Source: Croceimicrobium sp963974215
GTDB taxonomy: Bacteria > Bacteroidota > Bacteroidia > Flavobacteriales > Schleiferiaceae
Assembly (NCBI GenBank): GCA_963974215.1
Contig: CAXBBL010000005.1
Coordinates: 232,215-296,214 of the forward strand
Direction: 5' to 3'
DNA: 64,000 bases
Positions 7,688 through 17,138 of the stretch are shown here, one piece after another (the stretch's first letter is position 1; each line of letters begins with the position of its first letter). Position numbers and translations under genes: made by a program. The notes below the pieces were generated by a model that had not been told where the DNA came from, searched no databases, and worked only from the letters and a program-made list of their open reading frames with translations.

Positions 7688-8334
7688 TATTCGCTAATGT
7701 AGTAATCTTGGTAATCGGAGCGATTAAAGGAAAAGTAACCTGCGGCTAATTTAGGATTGGCCTTGAAGCTTTTAACTTTTAAAAGGGTGACTGTGCCATT
7801 GCTGACCCATTGCTGAAGGCTATAAACATGCTTGGTTGATTTTTCGATGCCAATCATAATCTTGTCAACGGTTAGGGTGTTAACTGGTTTCAGGATTATA
7901 TATTGGATGGTTTTGCCATCAATTTTTTCTGTGCCGCCCAATTTATAGCTATACCCTTTGGAGAAGGAGCTTAATATTTTACTCGGACTAATGCCCTCAT
8001 CTTCTTCCTCGTTATCGTAGCTGCTGATTTGTACTTCTTCATCTTCATTAAGAATGTTGTACAACTTATTGCCAGCTCTAATCTGCTCGATGCTTTCTAA
8101 CTTTAAATGATAGTCTTCTCCCCTGAGGGCAATAGTACCCGATTGACTTTGAACAACGGGCGGTTCAACTTTACGATTCTCAAAAGTATAAGTGAATTCT
8201 AAAGAAATGCTTGGGTAGGATTTCATTTTGGCAGAAGACTCTTCTAAAAGTGCTTTGGCTTTGGCGTTACTAGCTTGAGAAAATAGATTGAAGCTGAGTA
8301 AAATGGCTCCACTGATACTAAAAAACTTATACAT
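7687..8334 (-). CDS. lolA: LolA-like outer-membrane lipoprotein carrier protein
   Basis: 215 residues. An N-terminal signal peptide (hydrophobic to about residue 18, ending near LFSQASNA) is followed by AKALLEESSAKMKSYPSISL and FTYTFENRK, then GTIALRGEDYHLKL. This is the LolA/LolB-like half-barrel opening, in which lipoprotein acyl chains bind inside a hydrophobic cavity. LolA ferries lipoproteins through the periplasm. The C-terminal half (DKIMIGIEKSTKHVYSLQQW, YFSFNRSDY) fits the family. It lies 6 bases after ftsK and overlaps lptF by one base, so it is translationally coupled to the LPS permease. The acidic stretch NEEEDEG in the middle is unusual but probably a loop. Confidence 0.87.
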   Translation of the reverse strand: MYKFFSISGAILLSFNLFSQASNAKAKALLEESSAKMKSYPSISLEFTYTFENRKVEPPVVQSQSGTIALRGEDYHLKLESIEQIRAGNKLYNILNEDEEVQISSYDNEEEDEGISPSKILSSFSKGYSYKLGGTEKIDGKTIQYIILKPVNTLTVDKIMIGIEKSTKHVYSLQQWVSNGTVTLLKVKSFKANPKLAAGYFSFNRSDYQDYYISE

Positions 8335-8340
8335 AAATGT

Positions 8341-10878
8341 TTATTCAGATTTGTTCTGGTGATTCAACAACTGTTCCAAAGCATGCTCGTCTGGGATTAA
8401 TACTTCACGTGCTTTCGAACCTTCAAATTGACCAATAATTCCGGCTGACTCTAATTGATCCACAATTCGGCCTGCGCGGTTATAACCTAGCTTTAATTTA
8501 CGCTGTAGCATAGAAGCCGAACCTTGCTGACTGATTACCACTAAACGCGCAGCATCATTGAAGAGGGTGTCGCGTTCAGAAGGATCGAGAATGTCAACAC
8601 CCACGTTACCATCTTCGTCTGCTCCTTTGTATTCGGGTAATTGATAGGCTTCAGGATAAGCTTGCTGATTGCCAATAAAGTCAGTAATTTCTTCTACTTC
8701 GGGCGTATCAACGAAAGCACATTGCAAACGAATTAAGTCCGATCCCTGGCTGAGGAGCATATCCCCTTTACCAATCAATTGCTCGGCACCGCCCGCATCG
8801 AGGATGGTGCGCGAATCTATTTTCGAGGTCACTCTAAAAGCCACACGCGCCGGGAAGTTGGCTTTGATAATGCCGGTAATTACGTTTACCGACGGTCTTT
8901 GCGTGGCCACAATAAGGTGAATACCAATGGCACGTGCCAACTGCGCTAAACGGGCAATAGGAGTTTCCACTTCTTTGCCAGCTGTCATAATAAGATCGGC
9001 AAACTCATCAATAACTAAAACGATATAAGGCAGATACCTATGGCCTTGTTCGGGGTTTAGGCGTCTTTGAATAAACTTGGCATTGTACTCCTTAATGTTT
9101 CGCACCATTGCATCTTTTAGTAAATCGTAACGCTGGTCCATCTCAATACAGAGACTATTAAGCGTGTGAATTACTTTGGTGGTATCGGTAATAATAGCAT
9201 CTTCGGTATCAGGCAGTTTAGCCAAATAGTGACGCTCAATTTTATTGAAAAGGGTGAGTTCTACCTTTTTCGGATCTACTAAAACAAACTTTACTTGCGA
9301 AGGATGTTTCTTGTATAGCAAGGAAGTAAGGATAACGTTCAATCCCACCGATTTACCTTGTCCGGTTGCACCCGCCATCAAAAGGTGAGGCATTTTGGCT
9401 AAATCGGCAACAAAGGTTTCATTACTAATGGTCTTACCAAAAGCAATCGGTAATTCCATATCGTTTTTCTGGAACTTCTCACTGGCAATTAAATTACGCA
9501 TGGGGACCACTTGGGGATTGGTGCTGGGTACTTCTATACCAATGGTTCCTTTGCCAGGAATGGGAGCGATAATACGAATTCCTAAAGCCGCCAAAGAAAG
9601 GGCAATATCGTCTTCTAGGTTTTTAATTTTACTGATACGCACCCCAGGGGCAGGTACAATTTCGTAAAGGGTAACCGTGGGCCCAATGGTGGCTTTAATT
9701 TTAGAAATCTCAATTTTATAATTATTGAGGGTTTCAACAATCTTGTTTTTATTTTCGGCTAATTCCTGATCATTGCGAATAATATTGGTGCTGCCAAAAT
9801 CCTTTAAAAGTTCTAGGGGTGGCGATTTAAAGCGCGATAATTCTAAGGTGGGGTCGTATTCACCAAACTCCTTCAGTTTGCGTTTCACCTCTCGCGCAGA
9901 AAGCTCTTCCTCGGTTTCAGTATTGGTTATCTCAAAATCCTCATCCTCTTGTACTTCTTCTGTTTTCTCAGTTTCCTTAGATGGGGTCTCTTCGGGGCTC
10001 ACCACTTCGATATCAAGTTCGATATCACTGCTCGCTTCTTCGGTGGGCTTTTCTTCAATTTCAAGATCTATCTCCAAGTCAATTTCGGAGCTAGGAGGAA
10101 CAGCCGTTTCTTGCGGAGTCTCGTCTTCTTGCGCATCTCCCGTGGAGCGAAATTTATCGACAACCGCCGAACTTTCAGTATTGCTTAGCTCTGGTGTAGC
10201 ATTTGCCAATGGCGATGCTACTGCCGAAGTTTCCAAACTGGAATCGGCTTCCTTATTTAAGGTCTGTGGCTTAAACTTGCGAAAGAAGCCTAAGACGGTT
10301 TCTCCCGTCCATTTATTACTAATGCTTAAAAAGAGCAACAAGCTGATAATTAAGATGATAATGGTACCAATTGGTCCCGTTAGTGAACTCAACCAAGCTT
10401 CTAACCAATAGCCTGTTGCACCGGCTAACTGACCTTGACTGGGCAGAAAAAAGGCCAGGGTACTGGGAATCCAAATTAGAAAGAAAAGCATGGCTGCACT
10501 GGCTTGGCGCAACGAGTTTAACTTTAATTTGAAGGAGAAGCGTAAACCGATTAGGGTTAAATACCAGCAAAATAGAAAAGCTGCTAAGCCAAACCACTCG
10601 AAAATAAATTGATGAGCCAAGGCCGCGCCAAATTTGCCAAAAAGGTTTTGCGCTTGTATTTGGGGATCGCTTAGCGCGGACCAAAAGCTAAAACGTACTA
10701 AGCTTTGATCGGCAGTCCAATTGTAGAGGTAGCTTATAAAAGCACCCATCAGGAAGAGGGCAAAAGCCATTAAACTTAAGCCTAACACAAAATGATTGCT
10801 GCGATTGCTAAAAGCATTTTGCAGTTTTGTGAGGTCAAGTTTCTTTTCCGACTTAGGGGTAACTTTCTTTTTCGCCAT
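8341..10878 (-). CDS. ftsK: DNA translocase FtsK/SpoIIIE
   Basis: 845 residues. Four N-terminal membrane helices (about residues 30-190) anchor it at the division septum. An acidic, Ser/Glu-rich linker (about 205-330) follows, then the motor: Walker A AGATGQGKSVGLN (about 500-510), Walker B VLVIDEFADLIM (about 619-630) and ATQRPSVNVITG. The C-terminal gamma winged helix (QGSASMLQRKLKLGYNRAGR) reads polar KOPS-type sequences. FtsK pumps chromosome ends to dif for XerCD resolution. First gene of a six-gene minus-strand operon with lolA, lptF, two glycosyltransferases and ribBA, driven from a promoter about 20 bases upstream of the ATG. Confidence 0.96.
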   Translation of the reverse strand: MAKKKVTPKSEKKLDLTKLQNAFSNRSNHFVLGLSLMAFALFLMGAFISYLYNWTADQSLVRFSFWSALSDPQIQAQNLFGKFGAALAHQFIFEWFGLAAFLFCWYLTLIGLRFSFKLKLNSLRQASAAMLFFLIWIPSTLAFFLPSQGQLAGATGYWLEAWLSSLTGPIGTIIILIISLLLFLSISNKWTGETVLGFFRKFKPQTLNKEADSSLETSAVASPLANATPELSNTESSAVVDKFRSTGDAQEDETPQETAVPPSSEIDLEIDLEIEEKPTEEASSDIELDIEVVSPEETPSKETEKTEEVQEDEDFEITNTETEEELSAREVKRKLKEFGEYDPTLELSRFKSPPLELLKDFGSTNIIRNDQELAENKNKIVETLNNYKIEISKIKATIGPTVTLYEIVPAPGVRISKIKNLEDDIALSLAALGIRIIAPIPGKGTIGIEVPSTNPQVVPMRNLIASEKFQKNDMELPIAFGKTISNETFVADLAKMPHLLMAGATGQGKSVGLNVILTSLLYKKHPSQVKFVLVDPKKVELTLFNKIERHYLAKLPDTEDAIITDTTKVIHTLNSLCIEMDQRYDLLKDAMVRNIKEYNAKFIQRRLNPEQGHRYLPYIVLVIDEFADLIMTAGKEVETPIARLAQLARAIGIHLIVATQRPSVNVITGIIKANFPARVAFRVTSKIDSRTILDAGGAEQLIGKGDMLLSQGSDLIRLQCAFVDTPEVEEITDFIGNQQAYPEAYQLPEYKGADEDGNVGVDILDPSERDTLFNDAARLVVISQQGSASMLQRKLKLGYNRAGRIVDQLESAGIIGQFEGSKAREVLIPDEHALEQLLNHQNKSE

Positions 10879-10895
10879 TGTTTTATTTGGAACAG

Positions 10896-10903
10896 CAAAA
10901 ATA
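10896..10903 (-). promoter_or_regulatory. -7 element upstream of ftsK
   Basis: On the minus strand TATTTTTG is an exact match to the Bacteroidota -7 consensus TAnnTTTG. Transcription would start about 12 bases before the ftsK ATG at 10878. No clear TTTG lies 19-21 bases upstream, so the -33 part is weak. Confidence 0.55.
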
Positions 10904-10982
10904 AGACAATATTGTAGCCTAAGCAGGCTAATGATTTCTATTTACTCACAAGCTGTTTTTACTCCCGTTCTGCGGCCAATTG

Positions 10983-11846
10983 CTAAAATCGCACTAAACT
11001 GCTATCGCTACTTTGTCCAGCAATAATGCCATAGCCACCGCTAACATTAGAGAAAATTTGCACGGGTTCACTAAAAGGGTTTTCATTAAAATCACCTGCG
11101 GCTTGCGTAAGGCGGAAACGATAATAGGATTCGCTAATGCTGCGTAAGTAAACATAAAAGCCATCTTTATCTCCAAAGCTTTCCAGTCGAATGTTTATGT
11201 CTCGCCTCTGCCCATTAAATTGGCTGTCATCTAAAAAGGCCTCACTACCATAAGTGCGACTTTCGCCTTCGCCAAAAGGATCCTGACCAAAGTTGAAAAA
11301 GTCTAAACTTGGGTCGGCAGTACTCATATATAGACTATTGAAGTAAGTGCTATTACGCATCTCCACTATATAATAGTTAGTAGCAGCTCCATCATCCAAA
11401 AAGTTAAAACGCAAGTCGCGTGTTGCGGTGTCAAAACGTATATTTTCGATGGCTGGTGCTAGAGGCACTCCAGTTTGTGCACTTGCAGGATCTAAATTAG
11501 GAGCGCTTACTTCCAAGCGGTAGTTCTTTCCAGCTTCAATAATGTTGCTAGTCGTGTAATAATATACACTATCAAAAGTATTACGAGTATCTAGCAGCGC
11601 TTCTAATTCAAAGGGACTATTGGGGTCATCAGTAAAGAGTTTCGCACTATATATATTACTAGTTCTTGGACGCCGACCGAGCATCGAATAAACAGAGGTA
11701 CTAATGTAAATCTTAGGGCTTAGTCCATTTTGAAGACGGCCAGAAACTACGATTTTATCGCCAGGATTGGGAATTTCATAATCTATTTCCTTTTCACAGG
11801 ATGAAAGTACTAGGCTTAAAGCAAAAAGGGCAATTAACTTTTTCAT
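10983..11846 (-). CDS. DUF4249 lipoprotein, partner of the TonB-dependent receptor
   Basis: About 287 residues from the ATG at 11846. The lipoprotein signal MKKLIALFALSLVLSSCEKE has its lipobox Cys at about residue 17. The sequence DYEIPNPGDKIVVSGRL and the beta-rich body with LEALLDTRNTF and YRLEVSAPNLDPA fit DUF4249, a surface-type lipoprotein family that accompanies TonB receptors in Bacteroidota. It begins 3 bases after the receptor stop codon, so the two are cotranscribed and likely form an outer-membrane uptake pair analogous to SusCD-type arrangements, though the ligand is unknown. Confidence 0.85.
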   Translation of the reverse strand: MKKLIALFALSLVLSSCEKEIDYEIPNPGDKIVVSGRLQNGLSPKIYISTSVYSMLGRRPRTSNIYSAKLFTDDPNSPFELEALLDTRNTFDSVYYYTTSNIIEAGKNYRLEVSAPNLDPASAQTGVPLAPAIENIRFDTATRDLRFNFLDDGAATNYYIVEMRNSTYFNSLYMSTADPSLDFFNFGQDPFGEGESRTYGSEAFLDDSQFNGQRRDINIRLESFGDKDGFYVYLRSISESYYRFRLTQAAGDFNENPFSEPVQIFSNVSGGYGIIAGQSSDSSLVRF

Positions 11847-11849
11847 CAC

Positions 11850-14195
11850 TTAAAATTTAAACTGGTACGAAATAGAAGGAATAATGGGGAAGAGGCTAAC
11901 TTGGTTTACTCTCCCATTCCCAGCATTGTCGGTGCTTATATACAGGAAGAAGGGATTTTGCCGATTATAGGCATTGTACAGTGATACATTCCAGCTTGCT
12001 TCCCCCCATTTGGTTGCATAGTGCCAATTAAAACCAAGATCTAAGCGGTGATAGGCTGGCATTTTAAGTGAGTTTCTATCACTATATCTATCATAAATTG
12101 TATTTGAGTAGCCAAATTGATTTGATCCCATTCCTGGTAATATAATTTGGGCTACTGGAGCGGTAAAACTATTACCTGTGCCGAAAATCCAAGTAAGACC
12201 AATGTCAAATCGCTTACTAAATTGATGATTCATTACCACGCTGATATCGTGGCGACGATCGTAACGATAGGGGTATTGCGCACCATTATTCAAATTTTCA
12301 AATTGACGATTACTCCAAGCTAAAGTGTAACCAATCCAGCCCGTGGTTTTACCTCTTTTTTTACGCACTAAAAGTTCTAGTCCATACGCTTCACCATGGC
12401 CGTCGGTCTCTACCGTATTTTGCCAATCGGTGGAACCAATAAAACTAGCCCCTTCTTTATACTCGATCAGATTATCCATTATTTTATAATAGGCTTCGGC
12501 GCTGAATTCATATTTACCGTCTCCTAAATTATGGCTGCTACCCAGGGCGACCTGCTGTGAAATTTGCGGTTTTACTTTGGCAGTAGAGCTTACCCAAAGA
12601 TCCGTCGGCAAGCCAATACCACTATTAGATAAAAGATGAATGTATTGATTCATTAAGGCATATGAACCTTTTAAAGACCAATCATCATTAACCAAATAGC
12701 GCGCGGCTACCCTGGGTTGAAGAGAGTGATAAAAAGCATCATCGTCGGTGAAATACATGGAATAATGTAGACCGTAATTTAGGCGCCACCTTTCGTTCAT
12801 TTTATAATCATCTTCGATGTAAGCAAATAAATCGTTGGCTTGAATAATCTTAGAGAGGTTAAGGATAGAATCAATTTTAACGCCAGCGTACTCTTCTGCA
12901 ATTTGGGCTACACCAGGTTTAAAAGTGTGGAAGGTATAACTGGCGCCATATCTTAGACTGTGTTTATTATTTAAACTGTATTCTAAATCGTAACGTAAGC
13001 CATAATCTCTAATAAGGGAGAAGTACTCGAAGCCAGAACTATTTTCGTCATTTCCACTTTTATAATAATTTTCGAAACCAATGCCGAAGCGATATTGCGA
13101 AAAAGTAGCGGTTAAATTGCTGAAAAGTTTGTCGTTAAAAAGGTGATTCCAGCGCAAGGCAGCGGTGTGGTTTCCCCAGCGAAGGCTGGATTCATCGTAA
13201 CCTTCTTCATTGCTGAAAAATCCATTGGAATTGTATTCTTGCCTTACTCCAAAATCATCAATTCCAGTATAATAACTTAAGTAAAGTCGGTCTTTGCGCG
13301 AAAAGATATGGTTAACCTTGGCGTTTAAATCGGCGAAATAATAGCCAAACTCTGTACCATCGGGAATAAAAGGTCGAGCCAAGATGTCATAATAAGTGCG
13401 TCTGCCCGAAAGGATAAATGATGTTTTCTCCTTCCAAATTGGTCCTTCAATAGTTAGCTTACTTGAGATAAGTCCTAAAGATCCTTCGCCCTTAAATTCT
13501 TTAAGGTTTCCCTCTTTCATGTCAATTTCTAATACGGAACTCAATCTGCCGCCAAAGCGAGCGGGAAAGCCACCTTTGGTAAGGTTTACGTTTTTAATTG
13601 CATCAGCATTAAAAACTGAGAAGAAACCAAAAAGATGAGAGGCATTATAAACTGGCACACCATCCAATAATATCAGGTTTTGATCAGGGCTGCCACCCCG
13701 TACGTAAAAACCCGTGGTGCCCTCATTACCCGATTGAACCCCGGGTAATAATTGAATAGCACGGATGATATCAACTTCGCCTAAAAAGGCGGGAATTTTT
13801 TTAATCTCCGCAACCGACAATTGAATTTCACTCATCTGAACGCGGCTAACCTCCGCTTCCTTAGCGGTCACTACAACCTCTGATAATTGAGTATTGCTTT
13901 CTACTAGATCAATATCCAGCTTAATATTGTCCTTCGATATGTTAATGGGAAATTCTTGGTTATGATAGCCAATAAAGGAGACGATTAATTTGTAATCCCC
14001 AGGAGGGAGACTTAAGGAGTAATAACCAAAGGTATTGGTACTCGTTCCAATCGATTTTCCTTCTATATAAAGGTTGACGCCAATGAGGCGCTCTTGCGAT
14101 TTACTGTCTTGCACATAACCACTAATGCTGAGGTTTTGTGCATTAAGAGAAATACATAGGAAAGTTAGTAAGCTTGTTACTAGAAACTTATACAT
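11850..14195 (-). CDS. TonB-dependent outer-membrane receptor with carboxypeptidase-regulatory-like N-terminal domain
   Basis: 781 residues. Signal peptide (about 1-19, ending ISLNAQ), then a CarboxypepD_reg-like domain (about 22-105, ISGYVQDSKSQERLIGVNLY). Next is the plug (about 125-230, VRGGSPDQNLILLDGVPVY, GGFPARFGGRLSSVLEIDM) and a 22-strand-type barrel rich in alternating aromatic residues, ending in the outer-membrane signature SISYQFKF. It imports an unidentified nutrient through the outer membrane with energy from TonB-ExbBD. The following gene is a DUF4249 lipoprotein, the usual partner for this receptor subclass. It is divergent from arginase, with about 140 bases between them. Confidence 0.92.
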   Translation of the reverse strand: MYKFLVTSLLTFLCISLNAQNLSISGYVQDSKSQERLIGVNLYIEGKSIGTSTNTFGYYSLSLPPGDYKLIVSFIGYHNQEFPINISKDNIKLDIDLVESNTQLSEVVVTAKEAEVSRVQMSEIQLSVAEIKKIPAFLGEVDIIRAIQLLPGVQSGNEGTTGFYVRGGSPDQNLILLDGVPVYNASHLFGFFSVFNADAIKNVNLTKGGFPARFGGRLSSVLEIDMKEGNLKEFKGEGSLGLISSKLTIEGPIWKEKTSFILSGRRTYYDILARPFIPDGTEFGYYFADLNAKVNHIFSRKDRLYLSYYTGIDDFGVRQEYNSNGFFSNEEGYDESSLRWGNHTAALRWNHLFNDKLFSNLTATFSQYRFGIGFENYYKSGNDENSSGFEYFSLIRDYGLRYDLEYSLNNKHSLRYGASYTFHTFKPGVAQIAEEYAGVKIDSILNLSKIIQANDLFAYIEDDYKMNERWRLNYGLHYSMYFTDDDAFYHSLQPRVAARYLVNDDWSLKGSYALMNQYIHLLSNSGIGLPTDLWVSSTAKVKPQISQQVALGSSHNLGDGKYEFSAEAYYKIMDNLIEYKEGASFIGSTDWQNTVETDGHGEAYGLELLVRKKRGKTTGWIGYTLAWSNRQFENLNNGAQYPYRYDRRHDISVVMNHQFSKRFDIGLTWIFGTGNSFTAPVAQIILPGMGSNQFGYSNTIYDRYSDRNSLKMPAYHRLDLGFNWHYATKWGEASWNVSLYNAYNRQNPFFLYISTDNAGNGRVNQVSLFPIIPSISYQFKF

Positions 14196-14262
14196 GGGCT
14201 AGGTGGTCTTGTTGCAATCCTATACGAAGGAATTTTAATTTTGGTTGGTCCTAAATACTCCT

Positions 14263-14278
14263 GTCAGTATTATCTGAC
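14263..14278. promoter_or_regulatory. Small palindrome between divergent TonB receptor and arginase genes
   Basis: GTCAG at 14263-14267 and CTGAC at 14274-14278 are perfect arms around TATTAT, with looser flanking symmetry (TCC...GGA). Placed between divergent genes it could be an operator, but it may equally be chance. Confidence 0.22.
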
Positions 14279-14308
14279 GGAGAGTCTTTTTAGGCCTCGT
14301 AAATTACC

Positions 14309-14316
14309 TATTTTTG
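14309..14316 (+). promoter_or_regulatory. -7 element of the arginase-argS operon
   Basis: TATTTTTG matches TAnnTTTG exactly. The start site would fall near 14323, about 12 bases before the ATG at 14335. A T-rich stretch (TCTTTTTAGG) sits about where the -33 box should be. Confidence 0.55.
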
Positions 14317-14334
14317 CAGCCTCAATTACACAAA

Positions 14335-15279
14335 ATGGCTAAAGAATTAGAAATCATCGGCGTAATGTCGGAACTCGGAGCGGGAACGCGCGGATCTTCC
14401 TTAGGATTAGACGCCTTACAGATTGCGAGTTTAAAATATGACCGCAGTTTTTTCCATAGGCATCCCGAAAAGAAGGTGGCTACTTTAAACCATCGCCTTT
14501 ACAGGGAAGTACAAGAACCTTATGCAAAACGTCTCGATGCAATTGCCGAGATGTATCGACGCATAGAAACTACGGTTAGTAGCACCATTAAAAAAGGGAA
14601 GTTTCCAGTGGTTATTTCAGGCGATCACAGCAGTGCTGGCGGTACAATTGCGGGTATTAAAAGAGCTTATCCCAACAAGAGGTTAGGCGTTATTTGGGTA
14701 GATGCCCATGCGGATTTACACTCGCCTTATACAAGCCCCAGTGGCAATGTTCACGGTATGCCTTTAGCTACCGCTTTGCATGAAGATAATATTGTTTGTC
14801 AGAATAATCAGCCGGAACAAGAAACGATTTGGCACTGGAATGAAATGAAGGGTTCCAATAAGAGAGTCTTACCGAAAGACCTTGTTTTTATTGGTGTTCG
14901 CAGTACTGAAGTACCCGAACAAGAAATAATGAAGCGCTATAATATCCCCAATATCACCGTAGAAGAAAGCAAAAAACTTGGCGCTGATAAAACCGTGGAA
15001 AAGGCTTATTCTCACCTTAAAGATTGCGAAATCATTTACGTATCCTTTGATGTGGATAGCATGGATCCATCGGTAAGCGAAGGAACGGGTACGCCTGTGC
15101 CCGGTGGCTTTTCGGAAATGGAAGTGCGTAATATTTTACTGGGACTTTTACGCGATGAACGCCTTTGCTGTTTCGAAATGGTTGAAATTAACCCCTTACT
15201 CGATTTAAAAGGAAATAGCATGGCTGAGGCGGCCTTCCGCATCTTTAAACCACTATTCGAATCTTTAGAAAACCAATAA
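14335..15279 (+). CDS. rocF: Arginase
   Basis: About 314 residues from the ATG at 14335 (MAKELEIIGV). An upstream TTG at 14314 lies inside the promoter and is not credible. Ureohydrolase metal-binding motifs are complete: SGDHSSAGG (about residue 95), VDAHADLHSP (about 122) and SFDVDSMDPSVSEGTGTPVP (about 238 onwards). The last, with the EGTGTPV extension, fits arginase rather than agmatinase. It hydrolyses L-arginine to ornithine and urea with a Mn2+ pair. It is followed 6 bases after its stop by argS, so arginine breakdown and arginine charging share a transcript. It is distinct from the speB agmatinase at 23626. Confidence 0.88.
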   Translation: MAKELEIIGVMSELGAGTRGSSLGLDALQIASLKYDRSFFHRHPEKKVATLNHRLYREVQEPYAKRLDAIAEMYRRIETTVSSTIKKGKFPVVISGDHSSAGGTIAGIKRAYPNKRLGVIWVDAHADLHSPYTSPSGNVHGMPLATALHEDNIVCQNNQPEQETIWHWNEMKGSNKRVLPKDLVFIGVRSTEVPEQEIMKRYNIPNITVEESKKLGADKTVEKAYSHLKDCEIIYVSFDVDSMDPSVSEGTGTPVPGGFSEMEVRNILLGLLRDERLCCFEMVEINPLLDLKGNSMAEAAFRIFKPLFESLENQ

Positions 15280-15285
15280 AAAGGA

Positions 15286-17064
15286 ATGCAGCATACTATT
15301 AGTAAAACCTTATCAGAAACCTGTGCAGGAATTTTAAAAGACCTTTATAATCTTGAAGTTGAAAACATTGAATGGCAAGCGACGCGCAAAGAATTTGCCG
15401 GTGACTTAACCTTGGTGGTTTTTCCCTATCTTAAAGCCAGTCGCAAGAAGCCGGAGGATACCGCCCAAGAAATTGGCACCCTTTTACAAGAGCGTCATGC
15501 TGAAGTGAAAGCATTTAATGTGGTAAAGGGCTTTTTAAATATTTCCATCAGCGACAGTTACTGGCAGGCGGTTTTACATGGTATTCAAGATTTAGAAAAT
15601 TACGGTAGAGGAGAGTCATTAGGGCGCACAACCTTGGTGGAATACAGCTCACCGAACACCAATAAGCCTTTGCATTTAGGGCATATTCGCAATAACCTTT
15701 TAGGCTATTCAGTAGCCGAAATTTTAAGCGCAGCCGGACATACTGTTAAAAAGGTGCAGATCATTAATGATCGTGGCATTCATATTTGTAAAAGTATGGT
15801 GGCATGGCAGCGTTTTGCGGAGGGAGAAACGCCTGAAAGTAGCGGACTCAAAGGCGATCACTTGGTGGGTAAATATTATGTTGCCTTCGATAAGGCCTAC
15901 AAGGAGCAAATGGCTCAATTAATGGCCGAAGGTATAACGGAAGATGAGGCAAAAGAACAAGCTCCAATTTTGCAAGAAGCCCGCGAAATGCTATTGAAAT
16001 GGGAGCAAGGCGATAGCGCCGTTGTTGCTCTTTGGCAGAAGATGAACTCTTGGGTTTATGCCGGCTTCGATGCAAGTTACCGCAGACTAGGCGTTAACTT
16101 CGATAAGAACTACTACGAATCTGAAACCTACCTTCTCGGAAAGAAAATAGTAGAAGAGGGAGTGGCCAAAGGGGTATTCTTTAAAAAAGAAGATGGTTCC
16201 GTTTGGTGTGATTTAGAGGAGGAGAAGCTGGGCGAAAAATTATTGTTAAGACGCGACGGCACTTCGGTTTATATGACGCAAGATATCGGTACCGCTATTC
16301 AACGTTATAAGGATTTCGGTATCGATGGGATGATTTATACCGTGGGTAACGAGCAAGATTATCACTTTCAGGTGCTTTTTGCCATTCTTAAAAAATTGGG
16401 CTACGCTTGGGCCGAAAACTTGTATCACCTCAGCTATGGCATGGTAGATCTCCCTTCCGGGAAGATGAAATCGCGCGAAGGAACGGTGGTAGACGCCGAT
16501 GATTTAATGGAGCAAATGATTTCTACCGCGCAAAAAATTTCAGAAGATCTAGGTAAAACCGATGGCTTGAGTGAAGCAGAAAAAAAGGCGACCAACGAAA
16601 TGATTGGTTTAGGGGCCTTAAAGTACTTCATACTCAAGGTTGATCCACGCAAGCGCATGTTATTTAACCCTGAAGAGTCCATTGATTTTCAGGGGAATAC
16701 TGGTCCTTTTATTCAATACACCCATGCTCGCATAAAATCGCTTCTGCGTAAAGCGAGCCAAATGAGTATACCGAATACAGGCGTTTACCAAAATTTGGAA
16801 GGGATAGAAAGAGAGTTGATTAAACAGATTTTAAACTTTCCCTCTATTATCCAACAAGCGGCGGCCGATCATGCGCCTTCATTAATAGCTAATTACGTGT
16901 ACGATTTGGTGAAAACCTACAATGGTTTCTACCAGCAATTGGCCATTTTAAACGATGAAAATCCGGCCGCAGTGCACTTCCGCATAGATTTGTCGCGTAA
17001 AACCGCTGCGGTAGTATCTAATGGTATGCGTTTACTGGGTATTACCGTGCCCGAACAGATGTAG
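15286..17064 (+). CDS. argS: Arginyl-tRNA synthetase
   Basis: 592 residues, normal for class Ia ArgRS. The N-terminal Add1-type domain (about 1-90) precedes the catalytic core with the HIGH-like NTNKPLHLGHIRNNLLG (about residues 122-138). A KMSKS-like GKMKSREG sits at about 391-398. The C-terminal DALR anticodon-binding domain begins near GNTGPFIQYTHARI and ends LLGITVPEQM. The AAGGA immediately before ATG at 15286 is a good ribosome site. It charges tRNA-Arg with arginine. It is cotranscribed with arginase. Confidence 0.96.
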   Translation: MQHTISKTLSETCAGILKDLYNLEVENIEWQATRKEFAGDLTLVVFPYLKASRKKPEDTAQEIGTLLQERHAEVKAFNVVKGFLNISISDSYWQAVLHGIQDLENYGRGESLGRTTLVEYSSPNTNKPLHLGHIRNNLLGYSVAEILSAAGHTVKKVQIINDRGIHICKSMVAWQRFAEGETPESSGLKGDHLVGKYYVAFDKAYKEQMAQLMAEGITEDEAKEQAPILQEAREMLLKWEQGDSAVVALWQKMNSWVYAGFDASYRRLGVNFDKNYYESETYLLGKKIVEEGVAKGVFFKKEDGSVWCDLEEEKLGEKLLLRRDGTSVYMTQDIGTAIQRYKDFGIDGMIYTVGNEQDYHFQVLFAILKKLGYAWAENLYHLSYGMVDLPSGKMKSREGTVVDADDLMEQMISTAQKISEDLGKTDGLSEAEKKATNEMIGLGALKYFILKVDPRKRMLFNPEESIDFQGNTGPFIQYTHARIKSLLRKASQMSIPNTGVYQNLEGIERELIKQILNFPSIIQQAAADHAPSLIANYVYDLVKTYNGFYQQLAILNDENPAAVHFRIDLSRKTAAVVSNGMRLLGITVPEQM

Positions 17065-17096
17065 CCCATATTAGCTAAAAGACCTTTTGCTTTTTA

Positions 17097-17104
17097 TAAA
17101 TTTG
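17097..17104 (+). promoter_or_regulatory. -7 element of ffh
   Basis: TAAATTTG matches TAnnTTTG exactly, 34 bases before the ffh ATG. No good -33 box was found at the expected distance. Confidence 0.5.
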
Positions 17105-17138
17105 CGGGCCTCAGCCCAGATCTAAAATTTTAAGATAG

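Noticed and set aside
9773..10411. Long serine-rich frame opposite ftsK
   Set aside because: It is the antisense reading of the acidic low-complexity FtsK linker, a well-known source of false frames.
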